Part shown: in pieces, positions 61,157 to 64,000 of the stretch
Layout of the letters: every line of letters begins with the position of its first letter
How positions within the stretch are numbered: position 1 is the stretch's first letter
NCBI RefSeq assembly: GCF_009664365.1
Contig: NZ_CP044310.1
Location: forward strand, 6,201,501-6,265,500
DNA from: Paenibacillus xylanilyticus
GTDB lineage: Bacteria > Bacillota > Bacilli > Paenibacillales > Paenibacillaceae
Direction of reading: 5' to 3'
DNA length: 64,000 nucleotides
The notes under the pieces: generated by a model
Seen by the model: only the letters and a program-made list of their open reading frames with translations
Databases searched by the model: none
Told to the model about the DNA's origin: nothing
Translations under genes and position numbers: made by a program

Positions 61157-63259
61157 TTACGGTTGAAGCTGCCACAATGCAGCCACATTGGAAGGCTCCC
61201 ACCCCGTTAAGGAGGTATGGGATTGCAGGCATTTATACGTTTTTCCATTATACGTAACCAGCTGCCCTACGACATAAGCCGTATTTGCCTGCCAAGCGGA
61301 GACGCCGGGATTCGTCGTACCCACTTCGGTTTTCACCGTCAAGGCACTGCTCGCAGCAGACAGGTTACCTGCCGCATCCTTCGCTTTTACTGTAAACGTA
61401 TAAGAGGTGTCTGCCGTTAGACCCGTAACAGTTGCCGATGTTCCACTAACGGTTGTCACCAAAGCAGTTCCGTTGTATACCTCATATCCGGTTACACCAA
61501 CGTTGTCCGTGGAGGCTGCCCAGCTAAGGGTGATCGTAGATGAGGTTTTGGCAGTTGATGTGAGGTTGGTCGGCACGGTTGGTGCTTGGGTATCTCCCCC
61601 CGGCTGAACCGTAGTGCTTACTGTAACGCTATTACTAGCTGCGGATAGATTGCCTGCGGCATCCTTTGCTTTTACCGTAAAGGTATAGGAAGTACCTGGT
61701 GCAAGCCCGCTAATTGTTGCGGTTGTTCCAGTAACGGAAGTCACTAGGCTAGTGCCATTGTAGACGTTATAGCCGGTAACGCCAACGTTATCCGTCGAAG
61801 CATTCCAGGCCAAGGTTACGGAGCTTGCCGTTACTCCTGTCGAACGGGCATTACCCGGTACACTCGGTGCCGTCGTATCCGCAGGAGGCACTGTACCCCC
61901 GGTTGACAGATCCGATTTCAACTTGTTTTGGAGTGTCTTGTTGCGGTCCCCACTGAGCTCCCAGAACATCGCTCCGCCAAGCCCTTTGCTCTTGATATAT
62001 GCGGTTTTGTGTCCAATGGACTCCGCATCGTCATAGCTGATGAAGCGCTTGTTGGAGGCGTTATAGAGAAACGGCACTTTGGCTGTGTCGTTCCAATAGC
62101 GTGTGTATCCATTCTTATTAATATAGTTCGCTTCCAGATCGTAAAAGTCAAAGGAGCCTGCCTCCCAAGTTCCTATAGAAGAACCACCCGAACACGTTTG
62201 ATACTGGCCGTTATTCGCCTGTGCACATCCATCCCAGCCTCGACCGTAAAATGGAACACCCAGCACCAGCTTGGCAGCCGGTACTCCTGCATTCAGATGT
62301 CCTTGTGCTCCGGCAGCCACATTAAAAGTATTGCTATCTGGTACCCCTGCACTTGCAGCGGCAGGATCCGCATTCAGCGGTGCATTGTGTGCGCTGATTT
62401 TCTGCCAGGCTCCGTTAAAATCGTAGGTCATGATGTTAATCCAGTCAACGATGGAAGCGATGTTCGCAAGCTCCGTATTGGCAGCATAGGTTGGAGATGC
62501 TCCGCTTGCAATCGTAAGCAGGTACTCTTTGCCGTCAACGGCTTCTGCCGCATCCAGCTTCTCGCGGATTTTGCTTAGGAGAAGGGTATAATTTTGCTTA
62601 TCTTCTGGACGCTTGCTGTTGCCATCCAGCCCGCCTGATACCGGATATTCCCAGTCAAGATCCACTCCGTCAAAGTTGTATTTCCGCAGGAAATCGACGG
62701 CAGAGTTGGCAAAGACCTCACGGGTAGCTGATGTTGCGGCTACATCGGAGAAACGGTTGGACCACGTCCATCCTCCAATGGAGATGATTGTTTTCAGATT
62801 CGGATTGACCTGCTTCAGCTTGTTGAGCTGATTAATATTCCCTGCATAGGGCTGATCCCATGTGTCCCCGGCAAATTGTTTGCCTGTGTCGATCCAGGGG
62901 TCTCCGAGAACAATCGTTCCATTCGGTACATTGATTGTCTGGCTCTTCTCATTCTGGCAGCTCCAAGTCACCGGATTGGGGCCCGAAGGGTCTGGATTTC
63001 CATGAATGCCGTTCCAACAAATATCGGCAAAGGCATAGTTGATATGCGTCACCTTGGTGGGATCAATATCCGTCACATTGTAGTTTCGTCCGTATGCCGC
63101 CCAGGCAGGATAGTAACCGACAATTTTATAGGCTTCTGCTGCTTCGGCCGTTCGAGATTGAAGGGTAAATGAAGGGATGATGACAGATAAGAGCAGGACC
63201 ACACCGAGGAGAACCTTACCGACTTTTTTGAAACCCATGTGTTTGGCTTTATATGACAT
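61157..63259 (-). CDS. chiA1: Secreted GH18 chitinase, ChiA1 type
   Basis: 700 residues. Signal peptide to about residue 41 (ends TAEA|AEAY). GH18 barrel with catalytic FDGVDLDWEYP (Asp200, Asp202, Glu204); Glu204 is also the catalytic residue number in Bacillus circulans ChiA1, which has 699 residues. Two fibronectin III domains follow (~460-550, ~555-645), then a C-terminal chitin-binding module starting WQANTAYVVGQLVTYNG. It degrades insoluble chitin processively outside the cell. AAGGAGG lies 10 nt before ATG 63259. The start overlaps the stop of the upstream chitinase by one base (TAATG), so they form an operon. Confidence 0.95.
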   Translation of the reverse strand: MSYKAKHMGFKKVGKVLLGVVLLLSVIIPSFTLQSRTAEAAEAYKIVGYYPAWAAYGRNYNVTDIDPTKVTHINYAFADICWNGIHGNPDPSGPNPVTWSCQNEKSQTINVPNGTIVLGDPWIDTGKQFAGDTWDQPYAGNINQLNKLKQVNPNLKTIISIGGWTWSNRFSDVAATSATREVFANSAVDFLRKYNFDGVDLDWEYPVSGGLDGNSKRPEDKQNYTLLLSKIREKLDAAEAVDGKEYLLTIASGASPTYAANTELANIASIVDWINIMTYDFNGAWQKISAHNAPLNADPAAASAGVPDSNTFNVAAGAQGHLNAGVPAAKLVLGVPFYGRGWDGCAQANNGQYQTCSGGSSIGTWEAGSFDFYDLEANYINKNGYTRYWNDTAKVPFLYNASNKRFISYDDAESIGHKTAYIKSKGLGGAMFWELSGDRNKTLQNKLKSDLSTGGTVPPADTTAPSVPGNARSTGVTASSVTLAWNASTDNVGVTGYNVYNGTSLVTSVTGTTATISGLAPGTSYTFTVKAKDAAGNLSAASNSVTVSTTVQPGGDTQAPTVPTNLTSTAKTSSTITLSWAASTDNVGVTGYEVYNGTALVTTVSGTSATVTGLTADTSYTFTVKAKDAAGNLSAASSALTVKTEVGTTNPGVSAWQANTAYVVGQLVTYNGKTYKCLQSHTSLTGWEPSNVAALWQLQP
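61330..61870 (-). repeat. Tandem fibronectin type III repeats within chiA1
   Basis: Two adjacent ~90-residue units share ASTDNVGVTGY, VYNGT, and SYTFTVKAKDAAGNLSAAS almost exactly. The similarity is visible in DNA as well, pointing to an internal duplication. Confidence 0.8.
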
Positions 63260-64000
63260 TAGTACACAACCTCCTTCGTCGTTTGCGTGCTGAGCCCGTT
63301 CAGATACGAACGATGTGCGTTTGAAAATTGATGGTTCGTATATGCATCCCAGTTAATGGACCAGGTCATAATGCCCTTAAGGCCCGGATACCCCGCGGGT
63401 TGGCGCAAAGTATAAGAACCGCCGTAGGATACACCCTTGATCAAGTAATTCAATGCCTTCTGCAGCTCGGCAGGTGATGTATAGCCCCCACCGGCTGCCT
63501 GCTGGGATGCCGGTACACCGATCGCAATCTGATCCGGACGCAACGGACTGAAGAATGAACCCGAGCTTCCACCTACTTGAAAGCCCTGAAGCAGCATCTC
63601 GGCCATGGCTACGTGGAAATCAGCTGTGCCCTGAGCGTAGGAGCGCCCGTCCAGCCCGACCATGGAGCCACTGTTGTAGTGCTGCACATGGAGCAACGTC
63701 AGGTCGTTACGCAAGGCATGGATCACCGGCAGATATGCTCCCCAGGGACCGCCATAGGACAGATAACCACCTTGGACATAGGCCGTCTCCGGTGCTGCTG
63801 TAAGTATGAACTCACTGCCAAAGTGTGACTTGACCGCCTTGACACCCTGGATGAGATTAACGATCTTGGGTGTCGTCGGATTACGGAAATCGGTATCCCC
63901 TGCATTCAGGGAGAGGGAGCTTCCTTCCAGGTCGATATCCAGACCATTGAAACCGTAAGTTGAAATAATGGATTTCAGTGACTCCTCGAACTGCTGCCTC
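63259..64000 (-). CDS. GH18 chitinase (ChiD-like), N-terminus outside the window
   Basis: C-terminal 247 residues of a second chitinase; the frame is open to the right edge. The catalytic motif FNGLDIDLEGSS (DxDxE) is present, followed by AAPETAYVQGGY, VQHYNSG and, near the end, GIMTWSINWDA, typical of ChiD/EndoH-like GH18 enzymes. Domains and signal peptide upstream cannot be seen. It is first in the operon with chiA1; the combination would give complementary chitin hydrolysis. Confidence 0.88.
   Translation of the reverse strand, partial: RQQFEESLKSIISTYGFNGLDIDLEGSSLSLNAGDTDFRNPTTPKIVNLIQGVKAVKSHFGSEFILTAAPETAYVQGGYLSYGGPWGAYLPVIHALRNDLTLLHVQHYNSGSMVGLDGRSYAQGTADFHVAMAEMLLQGFQVGGSSGSFFSPLRPDQIAIGVPASQQAAGGGYTSPAELQKALNYLIKGVSYGGSYTLRQPAGYPGLKGIMTWSINWDAYTNHQFSNAHRSYLNGLSTQTTKEVVY

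Noticed and set aside
1-64000. CRISPR arrays, rRNA, tRNA, insertion sequences, prophage or attachment sites
   Set aside because: No regularly spaced repeats, tRNA-like cloverleafs, transposase or integrase motifs were seen in either strand.

Overview
The window looks like chromosomal DNA of a Paenibacillus or close relative (Bacillota, spore-forming). Signs of this are strong AGGAGG ribosome-binding sites, GTG/TTG starts, a Spo0E-like phosphatase, LCP, Ndh/YjlC, YhfK, YkhA and GlnL homologues, and a 700-residue ChiA1-type chitinase with catalytic Glu204. I see no rRNA, tRNA, CRISPR array, insertion sequence or prophage. Both edges cut genes: an amino-acid dehydrogenase on the left and a GH18 chitinase on the right.

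Layout. 1-8.3 kb: amino-acid dehydrogenase end, a two-gene ABC exporter, a two-component system with two PepSY proteins (YkoGHIJ-like), and YhfK. 8.6-13.8 kb: type II NADH dehydrogenase with its DUF1641 partner behind a long leader with a Rex-like site, a CsbD stress protein with a SigB-like promoter, a sugar epimerase, a cupin and a TVP38 membrane protein. 14-17 kb: an HNH protein with a long GC-rich disordered linker, a 51-residue CxxC protein just upstream, and an acyltransferase. 17.3-25 kb: divergent GyrI-like genes sharing an operator, photolyase, and a SARP-type regulator with a very large double-kinase hybrid sensor. 25-30 kb: old yellow enzyme, peptidase T, Crp-type regulator, soluble chemoreceptor-like protein.

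29.9-41.7 kb is the most informative part, a nitrogen-assimilation region. An AGCS symporter faces a GlnL-type regulator that appears to start at a non-canonical ATT/ATA codon. Further on, an ANTAR protein plus a degenerate TrpD-like protein face nirB-nirD-nirC-cobA. Exact GlnR/TnrA boxes (TGTNAN7TNACA) lie in both divergent intergenic regions. The nirB leader carries two hexaloop hairpins with A at loop position 1 and G at position 4, the second overlapping the 5' arm of an intrinsic terminator. This is the expected layout for ANTAR-dependent antitermination.

41.7-64 kb: TetR/SDR pair; a two-component system divergent from a VTC-domain/DUF4956/Cthe_2159-type lipoprotein operon, with a 19-bp inverted repeat between them; a membrane methyltransferase-like protein and an FHA/winged-helix fusion; DUF2339 and LCP proteins; aldo-keto reductases; MarR, HxlR and AIM24 genes; an MFS exporter; and two tandem chitinases. 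Three short genes (15580-15735, 32925-33101 and, less surely, 33440-33586) were found by translating intergenic DNA directly.
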